Of a stretch of 64,000 nucleotides of DNA, positions 50,487 to 62,445 are shown piece by piece. This DNA comes from Gadus chalcogrammus (taxonomy: Eukaryota; Chordata; Actinopteri; Gadiformes; Gadidae), in assembly GCF_026213295.1 (NCBI RefSeq), contig NC_079418.1, positions 9,309,252 to 9,373,251 of the forward strand. Direction: 5' to 3'. The notes beneath the pieces were generated by a model. It ran no database searches. It worked only from the letters and a program-made list of their open reading frames with translations, and was not told the origin of the DNA. A program made the translations under genes and the position numbers. Numbering within the stretch: position 1 is the stretch's first letter; each line of letters opens with the position of its first letter.

Positions 50487-52027
50487 CAGGCATCTCCAAA
50501 CGGCGGTGTGCGGTCCGGGTCCGGATTAAGTGACGGTCCTATCCGGAACCACAATTATTTTTTATTTATTTTTTATTTAACTAAACAAAGCATGATTATG
50601 TTAATAAAGACATTTGTCACTGAAATACAAATTGAAAGGCAGAATAGTCCGTAGTACAGCATAAAAACAGCAAAAAGTAATGATCTTCACAGAGCGAAGA
50701 TCATGCACTCACCGAACTCCCCCCCTCCCTCTGTTTGTAACGGCATGTACGTAAAAGCGTCACTCAAAAAATAGCCAATCAAATTGTTTGTTTAACGGAA
50801 GAGCGATTTGGAGTGAAAAAATGGCTTTCTCGAAAATTAGGAAAGTTGACCACGAAAACAGACATTTTAAAGATGAATGGACTGACCAATACATGCTCAT
50901 GCTCCCGCAAGTCAGCACTAAACCTTTGTTGAGGGTTTTATTTGTTGAAAATGTGGCGCTGATAAAAAGCGGGAATATTAAGCGGCATTACGAATCCAAA
51001 CACAGATTGTTTCGAGGAAAAGTATCCCCAGAAGTCAGAAGTAATAGCGCGAAAAATATCCGAGCTGAGAGCTCAGTATGAGAGGTCTACGCGAGTCTTC
51101 ACTCACTCATTAACAGGCTAGCAACGTGCAAATTAATGCTCACTACATGGATTTTGGGGCAACACAAAAAAAACTTTCAGTGACGCGACTGTTGTGAAGG
51201 AGTGCTTCAACGCCGCTGCCGAGACGTTACTTGAAGGTAAACACAGGGATGAATTATGTGAAAAAATAAAGCTTAGCTCAATGTCAGCTGCAACGACAGG
51301 TGATAAAAAAAAAAGAAAAATCCGAAATGTTATCAGATGACGCACTGTCTCAGCTTGATGCGGCTGTTCAGAGTGCCCCATGCATATCCTTAGCCATTGA
51401 TGACTCTTCAGATGTAACGGATAATGCCTAGCTTTTGGTTTATGTGCGATTTTTTCATCAAGACAAGAAAGAGATCTGTGAGGACCTGTTGGGTCTAACA
51501 CCACTTGAGACACACACAAGACGAGAAGATATTTATGAGGCTATTAAGGAGATGCTGTCAAAGAGGGGGATTGATCTAAAAAAAGGTTGTCTCAGTCACT
51601 ACAGATGGGGTACCTGTTTTGCTTACTTGAAATGTAGGCCTAGTGTACCTGTTTTGCTTACTTGAAATTAAGGCCTAATGCTCTTTTTGTGTTTATTTAA
51701 AATGTAGGCCTGGTGTACCTGTTCTGCCTACTGAAATGTAGGCCTTATGCTCTTTTTATGTTTACTTGAAATGCAGGCCTAATGTACCTGTTTTGTTTGC
51801 TTAAAATGTTAATATGTGTTACTTTGTCTCACTTGTTTTTCATTGTTAAAAGTAAGCTATTTGGAAATTGAAAAAAAATACATCTGATATTATAAGGAAA
51901 TATGCCACCGTGTTGATTGTATTTGACAAAAGTAGGCTATAAGGAGGTAGTAGGTTAGAGGTTCAGACCTTTCTTGGAAGGCATTTTTAGTAACTGGACC
52001 TTGTTCAATTTTAGTTGAAGACCCCTG
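50487..52027 (+). mobile_element. Decayed hAT (Charlie/GTF2IRD2-like) transposon
   Basis: Left end CAGGCATCTCCAAACGGCGG and right end AGTTGAAGACCCCTG are Charlie-type termini. A plus-strand transposase remnant runs 50821-51600: MAFSKIRKVDHENRHFKDEW, then IKRHYESKHR (BED-like finger), and later AIDDSSDVTDNA and EMLSKRGIDLKKG. It has several stops and frameshifts and is truncated before the rest of the catalytic domain. No clear 8-bp duplication remains. Confidence 0.75.
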
Positions 52028-52099
52028 ACCTAAAGAAACAACAATTCATCATCCGTTTTTCAGCTGTTGACTTCTGACTGACTTTTTGTGACGTTAATG

Positions 52100-52280
52100 T
52101 ATCAATGGGTGGGAGGACCTCCTCTGGGAGTCCGCACTCCGCATACAGCAACAATGCCTTTCTCCTCCATGACGCAGTTAAATCTGGACTTCAGAGAGTC
52201 AAAGTTCCTGTCCCCCAATTCCTTCTACACCATGGCCAAGATAAGCCCCTCTATGAGTCTTTACTTGTTGTAATTACACG
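52100..52280. repeat. Fragment of the GC-rich repeat seen at 10150-10610
   Basis: Shares CTTTCTCCTCCATG, CAATTCCTTCTACACCATGG and CTTTACTTGTTGT-type blocks with 10490-10610. Confidence 0.55.
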
Positions 52281-52419
52281 AAATAAAAGGCTACATGTCG
52301 GTTTTGTAGTGTTAATACTCTCAATGTTTCGTTTATTCGATTTTTTTATATTCTAGTATTATGTTTATTGTGTTGTGTGCATACATGTTATTAGTGAACC
52401 TACAGAGATGTTTTGGAGG

Positions 52420-54170
52420 CTTTAATCACTGGCATCAGCCTCTGAAGACCCTCCTCTGAAGCAGAGTATTTCTTTAGGTCAAATATGTCCAGCTCCTCTT
52501 CTGATGTCAGTAGTATGAAGACCAGAGCTGACCACTGAGCAGGAGAGAGCGATACTCCTGAGAGACTTCCTGATGTCAGGTACTGTTGGATCTCCTTCAC
52601 TAGAGAATGGTCGTTCAGCTCATTTAGACAGTGGAACAGATTGATGCTTCTCTCTGGAGAGAGATCTCCATTTATCTTCTCTTTGATGCAAGACTCCGGA
52701 ATCCGAATACTTAGTACATACTATTTCTGTTCAGTGTCTACTACTTGACCGTACTAAATTTGACTGTGTAGTACGGTCTACAGCAATGCGTAGAACGCCT
52801 CAGAACGCTTCCGAACACCGCCGAAACTCCACCGGATGTTTGGAGATGACGTATCTCCCCTCAGATGCCGGCAAAATTACCTTGATAAGTCACCTGTTTT
52901 CCGTCTTGTCATCGTTGCTATTAAATAAAAAAAATCTCTTTTTACTTAATTACTTACTTTACTTTTTTACTATTTTTAATGTCTCTTTTTTTCGCCGCTT
53001 TCTAGAGGTTAGCCATCTCTTCTTTATTCGTTACCAGACTCCGGTTGCATTGTGGGATAGCGTAGTGAACTCCGTTGTTTACTGTGGTGGTAGTACGCAT
53101 TCGGAAACGTTTTCCGTACTACACAATGCGTACTGAGCATTCGGACGTGCTATATTTGTGGCGTACTACAAAATGCATACTATATAGCAGTCAAGTATGA
53201 GTATTCGGATTCAGCCACTGTTTTCTCATGGGTCAGTAATGTACTTCCTCTCTTTCCCAGGAGACCTCGTAGGACAATCGAATTGGTCTCCAGAGAGAGG
53301 CCCAGGAGGAAGTGGAGGAACAAGTCCAGGTGTCCGTTGTCACTCCGTAAGGCCTTGTCCACAGCACTCTGGTAGAGTAGGAGAAGTTTATCTTCCCCAG
53401 AGTTGGGTTGATCTTCTGAGAGCATATTGACACCAGTATGAAGGAAGGACAAAAAGACATAAAGGGCATGCTCAGATGGACTAAGCAGAACAGCCTGTCC
53501 TGTACAGCCCACACTCCTCTTTCAAGATCTGGGTGAACACTCCTGAGTACACTGAGGCTGCTTTGATAGTGTAACACCCAACATTGTAACACCCTGCCAT
53601 GTCTGCCTCGTAGAAGATCAGGTGGCCACAGGTTGATACTTCCTGTCCCCCTGTATGGACTGAACCCTCGGGAAGTGGCTGTACATCTGAGTCACGGTCT
53701 TAGGCATCATTTTCCTGTCTAGGATGTTTTGAAGGGTTAGGCCAGCGTCTCCTCTCTGAATCTCTTCCTGAAGTACTCTCCCTTCTGTGGGTTGGTAAAC
53801 CTTCTAACCTCTGAAACCATGCCAACACAATCAGCAGGGATCTGATTGGCTGCAGCAGGGTGTGTGGTTATCCAGATGCGAGCGGAGGAAAGCAGGTCGC
53901 CCCTGATGAGGTTTGTCAACAGCACGTCCACTGAGGTTGGCTTTGTGACATCAGTCCAGGTCTAGTTGTTCTGGAAGTCCAGAGGAAGTCAACACACATC
54001 CAGTCCATCCAAGATGAAGACAACTAGGAACCGGTCGAATCTGCAGATTCTTGCTTCTTTGAATAAAGAAGTGATGAAGTTCCACCAAGCTAAACTCTTT
54101 CCATTCCAGTAAATTCAGCTCTCTGAAAGTGAAGAGAAATGTGAAGTTTATGTCGCTGTTGGCTTTGCCT
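52420..54170 (-). pseudogene. NLR (NLRC3-like, NACHT-domain) pseudogene fragment
   Basis: On the minus strand, reading 5' to 3', parts of a fish NLR are recognisable. These are a NACHT segment with RELNLLEWKEFSLVEL, an FILDGLD-like stretch in shifted frame, and VLLTNLIRGDLLSSARIWIT then NPQKGEYFRKRF. Further on are RSDNGHLDLFLHFLLGLSLE and SPERSINLFHCLNELNDHSL, then SLSPAQWSALVFILL and EEELDIFDLKKYSASEEGL, leading towards LRRs. Several frameshifts and stops occur, a MITE (52696-53216) sits inside, and the P-loop part and LRRs are missing. NLRs are cytosolic immune sensors greatly expanded in teleosts. Confidence 0.85.
52696..53216. mobile_element. MITE inserted in the NLR pseudogene (521 bp)
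   Basis: Inverted ends with GAATCCGAATAC (52699-52710) and GTATTCGGATTC (53201-53212), flanked by ACT (52693-52695 and 53217-53219). The interior has repeated AGTAC/GTACT motifs. A 3-bp duplication suggests PIF/Harbinger but ACT is not the usual target. Confidence 0.75.
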
Positions 54171-54650
54171 CAAGCCCAGCCCAGAGTGAACTTGTGTGTT
54201 AACACAGTTAAAATTATAATATTTTTTCCTTTTTCTTGTTGCGTGTTTGTGAGTGTGTGTGTGTGTGTGTGTGTATGTGTCCGGTCTTGAATGTGGACCA
54301 GCATTGAGATAGAGTAGTCTCGTGTACTAGGTGTTCTCAGCTCTATCCTGTGCGGGGTGGGGGGGGTCAAGGGGTGTGCGTGGGATATGTGGGGGGAATG
54401 GAAGGGTAGGTTGGGTGGGGGGAGGTTGGTTGGTTTGGGCTGGGTCTGTATAAACAAATATAAGTATTGAGGGGATGTAACTTTGATTTTGAGGAAATTC
54501 TGATGAAATTCTGATATTGATGAAATTCTAAAATTGCTCTTTTATTGTTGTTTTGATGACTTCCTGGTACCTTGTTGTTTTTTTGAAGTTTTTTAAACTT
54601 TTAACTTATCTTTTCATTTGGCAAATAAATAAACAAAAGAGTATATTTTT
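54171..54650. other. Gene-free stretch, short GT repeat
   Basis: A (GT)10-12 run at about 54253-54275 and G-rich DNA to 54430. Nothing else recognised. Confidence 0.5.
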
Positions 54651-54659
54651 CTTCTCTGG

Positions 54660-55370
54660 GGTTTGTTATTTGCGATCGCTCTTGACTAACTTATTCAACC
54701 TTAACTGAACCTTAATGAGGTAATAATATGGTAAAGGTTACACCATGTTTTGTGTGAAGTGTGTTTTTGTGACACCTTTAAGTAGTACAGACACCTCTGT
54801 GGCCCACACCGCTTACAGAACAACAGCAAGGAGCCAAAGGAATCCTTTGCTGGAGAATCTCTAGGGGAATTCCTTTATCTTTACGTAGACAGCAAGCAAA
54901 ATACCTGTTTGACTTCTTTGTTGGTGCAGAAAATAATAAGTAAGGGATAATGTATAGAAAGCCGGTAACATCTTATTCCAAAAATCTCCAAAACGAAAAA
55001 AATTACTTCACACAGTGTGGCTTTTTACAATTTATTTGTTACCATTAGTAGTGTTGATCAGCAGAGAAATAGTCCAGCAAAAACGTTGACGTACTATACA
55101 AGAGATATCACTTGCGGAGTGACACAAAAGAGGGCAAAAAATGTACTTTCCTTGACAGCGGTCAAATACACTTAGCAACGGTGAATTATCTAATATAATT
55201 CACCACCGGAAGCTGTGTAGGGCCCATGCAAGTGAACAGAGCGTTCCATGGCATTGAGAAGACCTGTGTTATAAGCAAAAATAATTGATAGCTGAACATG
55301 GGGAAGGCCCATTCAAGTGAATGGAGCATTCTACAGCAAGACCTGGGTAATAAACATAGTTATTCTAAAT
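54660..55370 (-). repeat. Unclassified repeat, - copy of 45480-47400
   Basis: Reverse-complement match to 46998-47400 and 45500-45745, without the hAT insertion found in the other copy, which confirms that insertion. Confidence 0.65.
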
Positions 55371-55649
55371 ATGGTGTTGGCCTCGTCTTTCCAAGTGTTG
55401 CTTCGATAGTTCTTCATGGGAATAAAGATATACATCCCTCAATGACATAGCCTGAAACAATGCGATTGTGATGAAGTTGTAGGCCCTTTCCACTTCATTC
55501 AACAAAATGGAGATACAGATGGTCAGGATGTGTGTTGGTAAGCTAAGGGAGTTTGTTAAACCATGAGTGATCAGGCCATGTTCATATTTAATCAGTGAAT
55601 ATCTAGAGTTGTATCGTATTTGACATTTATTATGGGGTAGGTTCCAAGA

Positions 55650-56535
55650 TAGCTTAGTAACTCACACAGACTGTGGGTTCTTTATTTCTGGGTGTTGAAT
55701 GACGTTTGAGTTGTCCAATAAAATGTCTAAACCTAGGTTTGTTTGAGTCAATAAAATTAAAGAAATATTCATTTGATTTGATTTATTCAAATCAGAAAAG
55801 AAATATTCATAATATCAGAACAATGATTTGTCCTTTCCCTTTTAAAACCGAACCTGTGGTTTTGAGGGGAGGGAGTCTAATAAGGCATCTGGGGTTTCTG
55901 TCCCTCTCCTGCACTTGACTTTCTACATTCATTTTCATATTTTAGTTGATGTTGTGTCCTTTGATTGTGCAAAAAGTGAATTATAATGTATTGCCTTCTC
56001 AGTAGTTCTCAGTAGTTCATAGTCATTGTTGATTCGAGGTTAACTCTGACGCAAACTCGCTCTACTAACTTTTCATCACTTCATTCTTAATGAGGAGACA
56101 ACACGGTAAAGTTTACATCATGTGGCATGTTTAGCGTGTTTTTGTGACACCTCTACAGACTCCTCTGTGGCCCACACCGCTTACAACAGGGAGCCAGTGA
56201 AATCCCATGAGGAGGTTTTCATGAGACCCAAGTGTATTCCTGAGTCCGTTTGTGTGTGTGCGTTATTCTGAGGGCCTTTCCTGATGAAGCCAAAACCTGA
56301 CCTGATGTTCAACTCAAATGAGGCCCAGTTTGGCAGTATGGCCTGATGTATGAACAATAACATTAAATCAAAAGTGAACAAACATCTTTGTTAAGTGTGG
56401 CTGATTAAAGAACTGTATCTGAGTGAGTCCCTGCTCAGCTCATTGGTCGGTTCAGATGGACTAAGGAGCATTGTGTTATCCGGGCAACCAGTTTGAGATC
56501 CTTCACCTAGATGCTACATAGCTATGCTAGCTGTA
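55650..56535 (-). repeat. Unclassified long repeat, - copy of 42030-43300
   Basis: Collinear in reverse complement with the + copy. It continues at 63680-63870 after a 7.1-kb nested insertion. Confidence 0.65.
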
Positions 56536-56539
56536 GCAT

Positions 56540-57510
56540 TCGGGGTCATCCCTATGTTCCCTTTTTTTTTTAAGAAGTCCTATGTTCCCCTGTAGCAATA
56601 CATACCGGGGAGCATAGGACCCTTTTTCTGGAAAAGGGTCCTATGTTCCCTGCATCTATCAATCTTTAAAAATATTTAAACTTTGACGCGACATTCGTGT
56701 GATGTCAGCCAATCAGCGTTCAACAGCGTGGACACTGACGCCTTGTGCCCACTGCCTCCGTCCGTGGGGACGGACGCGCAATGCATTGTGGATCCGTGCG
56801 CTGAAGGCTCCGTCAAAAAGTTGAAAAATGTTAAACTTTTTCGGCAGCGACGGATCCGTCATCCAATCACATCACGTATGCAAATGTAAGCACTGTGACA
56901 CTACTCGGGCTCTTACAACCCTGGAAACCTCCCCCATCCGTCAGCCACGCCTTCTGACGTCCTTTGGTGCAGTGGGCACGAGGCGTAGTGACATGTGTAA
57001 CGTAACAGCCAATCAGTGTTCAACCGGCCAACTCAGTGCAGTGCAGTCCGGAGTGAACTGCAGCATGGAGGAAAAAGTGATTGTTGCCGTTTGCGACTCT
57101 CCCGGAGCTCTATAAATAATAGTATATGATATAATATAATTGTATAGATAATATCACGGCCAAAAGCTCTGTGCGCCTCCGGATGGCCGTAGCGCGGGGA
57201 GCTCTCGTGGGGATTGGGCTTCTCTGCGTTTGTTTACCGGCGTTGCTATGGTTTCCGGTCTTGTGTGTTCCAACGGTTTATTAGGTAGGCCTATCTATTA
57301 AATCTCTGTCTAATCAATGCTTCACTCACTGCCTCTTCCGTGGTCATTACAATATTATGAATAGACTGCGTCGGGTTCTCCGACGTCTCTCCCTCTTCCA
57401 CAAAAGGTAAAGACATGCAATGGTGGTTATCTCGGCCGGAATTTGGCAGTAATTGTGGAATAAGTAACAGACCGGGGAACATAGGACCCTCTTTGGGAAA
57501 AGTGGGGAAC
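56540..57510. repeat. Compound MITE region with GGGGAACATAGGACCC motifs
   Basis: The motif GGAACATAGGACCC occurs in both orientations at about 56571, 56607, 56637 and 57475, and again at 63580-63660 after the gypsy element. 56690-57180 resembles Harbinger-type debris (GGACGGACGCG, then a peptide MEEKVIVAVCDSPGAL like the start of a MADF-domain protein). 57220-57400 matches 46110-46270. Confidence 0.55.
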
Positions 57511-57518
57511 ATAGTGTT

Positions 57519-57866
57519 GTGATCTCTGGGCAGAACGAAGCGCTGCACCTCTTAAGGGATGATATCTACGAGAAGGTGTCCATCGTGTATGCTGACCGTA
57601 CAGAGCTGGAGCAGGACGCCATCAGTGTGGAGGTCTTCACCACCACCCTGGCCGACGCCGAGGTGGTGCAAAAACTACTGGAGAAGCAGCCGCCCGCCCT
57701 GTCCAGAGCATATGACATTGCACACAGCTACGAGACCACCAGGAGGGCCGCCAGAACAGTCACACAATTCATGCAGCCTGGCCAACGCAGCTTTGTAAAT
57801 CAGAGAGCCAAGGCCACCACGGTATGGGAAAATAACAGCATGCCAGCTTGGAGCCAGTGGGGGTAG
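57519..57866 (+). pseudogene. gypsy 2: gag remnant
   Basis: An open frame read from the LTR/gag junction encodes LRDDIYEKVSIVYADRTELE and later AARTVTQFMQPGQRSFVNQR. It is Gag-like by position only; the capsid start is missing. Confidence 0.55.
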
Positions 57867-57899
57867 CTGTCTGGTCTGTCGACTCACCAGAGGGGGCAT

Positions 57900-58844
57900 A
57901 TGCAGAGAAACTGCCCTTCACCCCGTCGACCCAGACAGGAAGCTTGGACAGTCAATAAGAACACCGCACCCGACACAGGTATAATGGTCACCTGTACTGC
58001 AAGTCAGGGAGATGACATGTGGGTTAAAATATTGATATATGGACTGGAAATGTGTGCTCTGCTTGACTCTGGTGCTCGGAGGAATGTGTTGCCCCTCCAT
58101 CTTTTCAACTCCATTGCCACAGAGTCAAGACCCCCAACAGAGCCATCTGTCGCGCAGGTCCTGCAGGTTATCGGCCCCGGTGGTCTCGCAGTGCTGGGGG
58201 AAGTCAACCTACCAGTACAAGTGGGGAGCCGAGCTACCAATGTCAACTTTATTATGGCCGACACAGCAGAGAGCACCGAGGTTATCCTGGGGCACCCTTT
58301 CCTACATCAGACAAGTGCCCAGCTGGACTATGGTCGCCGTGAGATAACCCTCTGCGGAGAGAAGGTACCTCGTTTTAACCCAAGCCATCAGTCCTGGGTG
58401 CACATTGTCAGAGTGTCCCGCACAACAGTGTTGGAATCGGGGTGTGAGTATGTAGTCCCCGGCTCCGCCGACCTCTGCCATGCTGCTGACGGAGACCTGA
58501 TGCTGAGCCCAACTAAAGGTTTCATCGAAAAACCCCACGTTCTAGTGGCTCACCTCATCGTACAGGCGCAGCGGTCCACCAACGCTCCCATCAGAGTCTT
58601 CAACCCTGGAGCCTTACCTGTCACATTGAAGAGAGGCGCTGTGGCAGGGATCCTACAACCAGCAACGGTGTTGGAGGAGCTGGAGCCCCAGCCACCCCTC
58701 GCCCCAGCGGCCTCTGAGCTCATTAACTCTGTCTCTGCTTCTTTACCCAGCCACCTGCAGGTCCTGTATAATGAGAGCTGTGCTAGTCTGCCCGAAAAGC
58801 AGATGCTTTCTGCACCCGTAAGGGCCTGTTCGAATGGAATGTGA
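57900..58844 (+). pseudogene. gypsy 2: protease and pre-RT region
   Basis: Protease motif CALLDSGARRNVLPLHLF and a later EVILGHPFLHQ identify a retropepsin. The frame ends after LPEKQMLSAP, where the RT fingers should begin; a deletion joins it directly to the RT motif KGLFEWNVMPFGL in another frame. Confidence 0.8.
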
Positions 58845-59770
58845 TGCCTTTCGGACTATGAAATGCGCCGGCCACATTCCAGAGGCTCATGGGCCGTGTC
58901 CTGGCCAGGCTGCAGTGGGAGACCTGTTTGGTGTACCTCGACGACATCATCGTCTTCGGGCGGGACGGCACCGACATGTTGGAGCGGCTCAGCCAAGTGT
59001 TCAACAGACTACGCGCAGCCAACCTGAAACTTAAACCTTCTAAGTGTTTCCTGTTCCGTGAGCGAGTGGCTTACCTGGGGCACATCGTCTCCACCGAAGG
59101 TGTCGCCCCTGACACCCAAAAGATCCAAAAGGTGACTGAGTGGCCCGCACCCCAAAACGTCTCTGAAGTGCGTCAGTTTGTCGGCCTGGCTTCATACTGC
59201 CGACGTTTCGTCAAAGATTTCGCCACAGTTGCCAAGCCACTCCACAAACTCACCAAAAAGTATGCACGTTTTAACTGGACGGACGAATGCCAGGAGGCGT
59301 TTGAGCAGCTGAAAAGCCGGTTGACGTCAGCGCCGGTGCTGGGTTATCCCCTTGACAGTGGCCCACTGCTCCTCGACACAGACACCAGTGACTGGGGAAT
59401 CGGAGCAGTCCTCTCCCAAGTGCAGGAAGGTGTGGAGAGAGTGCTAGCTTATGGGAGCAGGCGAATGTCGGCCACCGAGCAAAACTACTGTACAACCAGA
59501 CGAGAACTTCTGGCAGCTGTCGAGTTCACCTCTCATTTCCGGCAGTTCTTGCTTGGGAGATCATTCATAATTCGGACTGACCACAGCAGCCTGCGCTGGT
59601 TGACCCGGATGAGGGAGCCTGAGGGCCAGCTCGCTCGCTGGCTTGGAAAACTAGCGGAGCACGATTTCCAGGTGATCCGTCCTCATGGGGGACACCACCA
59701 AAATGCGGACGTGCTCTCCAGAAGACCCTGCCGGACGTCGTGCCCATGCACAGTGCCAGAGCCTCAGTAA
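58818..59770 (+). pseudogene. gypsy 2: RT (C-terminal half) and RNase H
   Basis: After a frame change, NVMPFGL is followed by a stop, then TFQRLMGRVLARLQ, CLVYLDDIIVFGRD (YLDD catalytic motif), the thumb, and RNase H (LDTDTSDWGIGAVLS, RRELLAAVEF, RTDHSSLRWL). The RT N-terminal motifs including the first catalytic Asp are deleted. Confidence 0.85.
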
Positions 59771-59949
59771 TGAGCCCCAGTGGAGGCTCGTTACAAGGGG
59801 ATTCAGTGCAACATGGACGAGAGTCCAGCTGAAAAAGATGCCGGAAAAACTCCTGCAGGGCAGCCTCCAGTGGGGGTAGTGGTGCCCGAAGACAGCTATA
59901 GAGGCAGCCCCGCAGTCGAGTTGGATTATCTTCCAGTCAAGATAATCAC

Positions 59950-59987
59950 TGATTGTCACTGAAAGCGGACGCTTTCAGTGACAATCA
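59950..59987. repeat. Perfect 18-bp inverted repeat in pol
   Basis: TGATTGTCACTGAAAGCG and its exact reverse complement are separated by GA. It coincides with the change of open frame between RNase H and integrase. Confidence 0.95.
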
Positions 59988-60480
59988 AGCTGGCTCTCTG
60001 TTCCGTCCAAGTGTCTGCAGGGTGAGTGAGCCTGCCCAAACCAACCTGTTCGGTGGTTGGACCAAAGAGCAGTTAATCAGTGCCAAAGAAACTGACCCAG
60101 ATATAGCACCAGTGAGGGAGTGGATGGACGAGGGGAGGGACAGGCCACCCTGGGCCGACGTAGCACCCTACAGGCCTGCCACCAAAGCCTACTCGTCGCA
60201 GTGGAAAAGGCTCCACCAGAAGGACTGAGTTTTGCTGAGGAAATTCTACTGCACATATGGAAAGGTGTTCTATCCACAAATCCTGTTGCCTCAAGAGTAC
60301 CGCACCTCAGTCACGGAACAATTGCACGATGGCCCAGTCGGTGGCCACTTTGGAGGAGAAAAGACACTCGCACGTCTCAAGGCCCAGTACTACTGGTACA
60401 ATATGAGGGAGGACGTCACTCTGTGGTGCCGCACCTGCACCAGCTGTGCTGCAAAAGCCTGCCCGAAGAAAACACCTTAA
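59953..60480 (+). pseudogene. gypsy 2: integrase zinc-finger region
   Basis: Two frames together give TKEQLISAKETDPDIAPVRE and, from 60232, PQEYRTSVTEQLHDGPVGGH then CRTCTSCAAKACP. The His and Cys pairs are those of the integrase HHCC finger. A frameshift lies at about 60225 and another near 60470. Confidence 0.8.
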
Positions 60481-60481
60481 G

Positions 60482-62120
60482 CCGCCATGGGCACAGTGCG
60501 AGTTGGTGCCCCCCTTCGAACGCATCGCAGTCGATTTAATGGGACCCCTAAATGAAACCCAAAGGCGCAACCGTTACATATTAGTAGTACAAGACTACTT
60601 CAGCAAATGGGTGGAAGCCAGTGGCGATTGCTCTAAGACTGCAAGGGAAGCTCAGCTTCCCCTAAAATTTCGAACATTAAATTGTCAAATATGTATTGTT
60701 GTGTTAACATTTCATTGAATAGAAATTCGTTAAAATACGTTCATGTCAAAGACGAGTTCGATAAGAATCTTATCCAAGACTGACTCGATTTTGTTAACTT
60801 CTCATACATTCCCGTAATGTCAATGCATTAGACCGTAGAAGCCGAGCGTCCATTCACTTCAATGAGACTGCATGGAACAGTTTTTTTCATTGCCTCGAAA
60901 CTCGACGGTCATTGGAAAAATGCCCAGATTTGGGCATTTTGAGTTCAGTCCCATCGCGGATTTTGCAAGTGAAGTCTCATGACAAACTGCAACACATTTC
61001 TTGGTATTTGCTTGGCGAAATTGCTTCCATTATTAATTTCTTACACTGTGAATAAAACACATTTATTGTATTTCCTTGTTTCAGTTTAACATACTTTCCG
61101 CATTTCCTTGTTCCGAGATTAATATCGTTTCGTTAGTTTGTTCATTTATACCGTTGGCTAGGTCGGAGTGAACTAGCCAGCTAGCATTTTCTTGAAAAGG
61201 AACGGAGGGCCGAATTGAGGCATAAATAAATTAAATATAAATATATATAAATAAACCCTAACCCTAACTATTTTGATGTAGGCCAAAAATGAGCTTCCCC
61301 TCTTTAAAAGACCAGCAGCCGCCACTGATGGAAGCCTACCCGGTTCCCAATGAACAAGCAACAACAGTGGCCGAAAAGATTGTTTCCGAGTGGGTGTGCA
61401 GGTACGGAGCTCCACAGTGCCTACACAGCGACCAAGGTACCAATTTCGAGTCAGCTGTGTTCCAGAGAATGTGCGAACTGCTGGGAATCTACAAGACACG
61501 GACCACGCCGTTTCGGCCGCAGTCAGATGGCCAAGTAGAACGTTTCAATGCCACCCTGCAGAAAATCATAACCACCACCGCAGAACGATGTCACTGGGAC
61601 TGGGACATTATGACCCCATATGCAGTCATGGCCTACCGTGCATCCAAACACAACTCCAGGGGCCTGACGCCTAACATGATGCCGGGACGGGAAATTGCCG
61701 AGCCAGTGGATCTTGTTGCTGGGTTGCAACCTGACCCGGACAACACTACTACCCCTCCATCCTTTGTCGTTCAGCTCCGGGAAAGGCTCAAGCTATCTCA
61801 CCAGTTGGCCCGGGAGGTGCTGGGAAAATCGGTTGAGCGTGCCAAACGACAGTATGACAGAAACATGTGCAGAGTCCAACACAAAGTCGGTGATGCAGTA
61901 TGGTTCCTAATCAAAGGCACCAAGAGGGTGAAGAATAAAGTGCGGAAGTTCCTGCCTTCCTACGAGGGTCTGTAATTTATCGTGGGCGTACTGGACGACT
62001 TTGTCTACCGGATTAAAAGGGGTCAGAGGATGAAGATGAAAGTCGTTCATCACGACAAACTCAAAGCTTACCACTCCAGGACGGCACTAGACAACGGCTG
62101 GGTCTTTCGAGAGGCTTAAA
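60482..62120 (+). pseudogene. gypsy 2: integrase core, split by a hAT element
   Basis: The core begins RIAVDLMGPLNETQRRN and DYFSKWVEA, is interrupted by 60619-61327, then resumes AYPVPNEQATTVAEKIV, LHSDQGTNF and DGQVERFNATLQ. The D, D and E catalytic residues are all present. It continues to a stop at 61975, and past it the same frame reads on to 62118 (VHHDKLKAYHS), so that stop is premature. Confidence 0.85.
60619..61327. mobile_element. Non-autonomous hAT element (709 bp) in integrase
   Basis: Ends CAGTGGCGATTG and the complement CAGTGGCGGCTGCTGGTCTT are hAT-like. The flanks GTGGAAGC (60611-60618) and ATGGAAGC (61328-61335) are an 8-bp duplication with one mismatch. Removing it restores continuity of the integrase frame. 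Confidence 0.9.
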
Positions 62121-62196
62121 CGTGGGCTTAAGTGGAGGGGCCACCCCTGCCGTCAGACCACAGCTCTTCTGAAATCGACGTCAGTCCGCTTGACCT

Positions 62197-62445
62197 TTGG
62201 GGCACAAAACACCAGAGACGGAGGACCCTGTTATGGAAGCCCTCCCAGGCCTCTTCTCTCCACCACCATCACCAAGCAGCAGCCAGCTCCCTTGCCACCC
62301 TGCTGAGCCTTCACTGGAGGAGGCTGGGACCCCGCGTACGGCCAGGGGAGAAGTCGCTCGTCCTATTTTGAACTCCACCCCTCAGCGTCGACCCCGGAGG
62401 GTCCGCAGAGCTCCTGACATGTTTGGTGACTGGATTGGTCACTAA
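62197..62445 (+). pseudogene. gypsy 2: Pol C-terminal tail
   Basis: Pro/Ser-rich sequence ending RRPRRVRRAPDMFGDWIGH-stop. A basic tail with an R-x-P-D-x-F type ending is common in vertebrate gypsy Pol. Assigned by position. Confidence 0.5.

Noticed and set aside
57057..57115. Short gene starting MEEKVIVAVCDSPGAL
   Set aside because: The frame ends after 16 residues in AT-rich DNA; similar DNA at 11640-11690 shows it is repeat debris from a MADF-type ORF.
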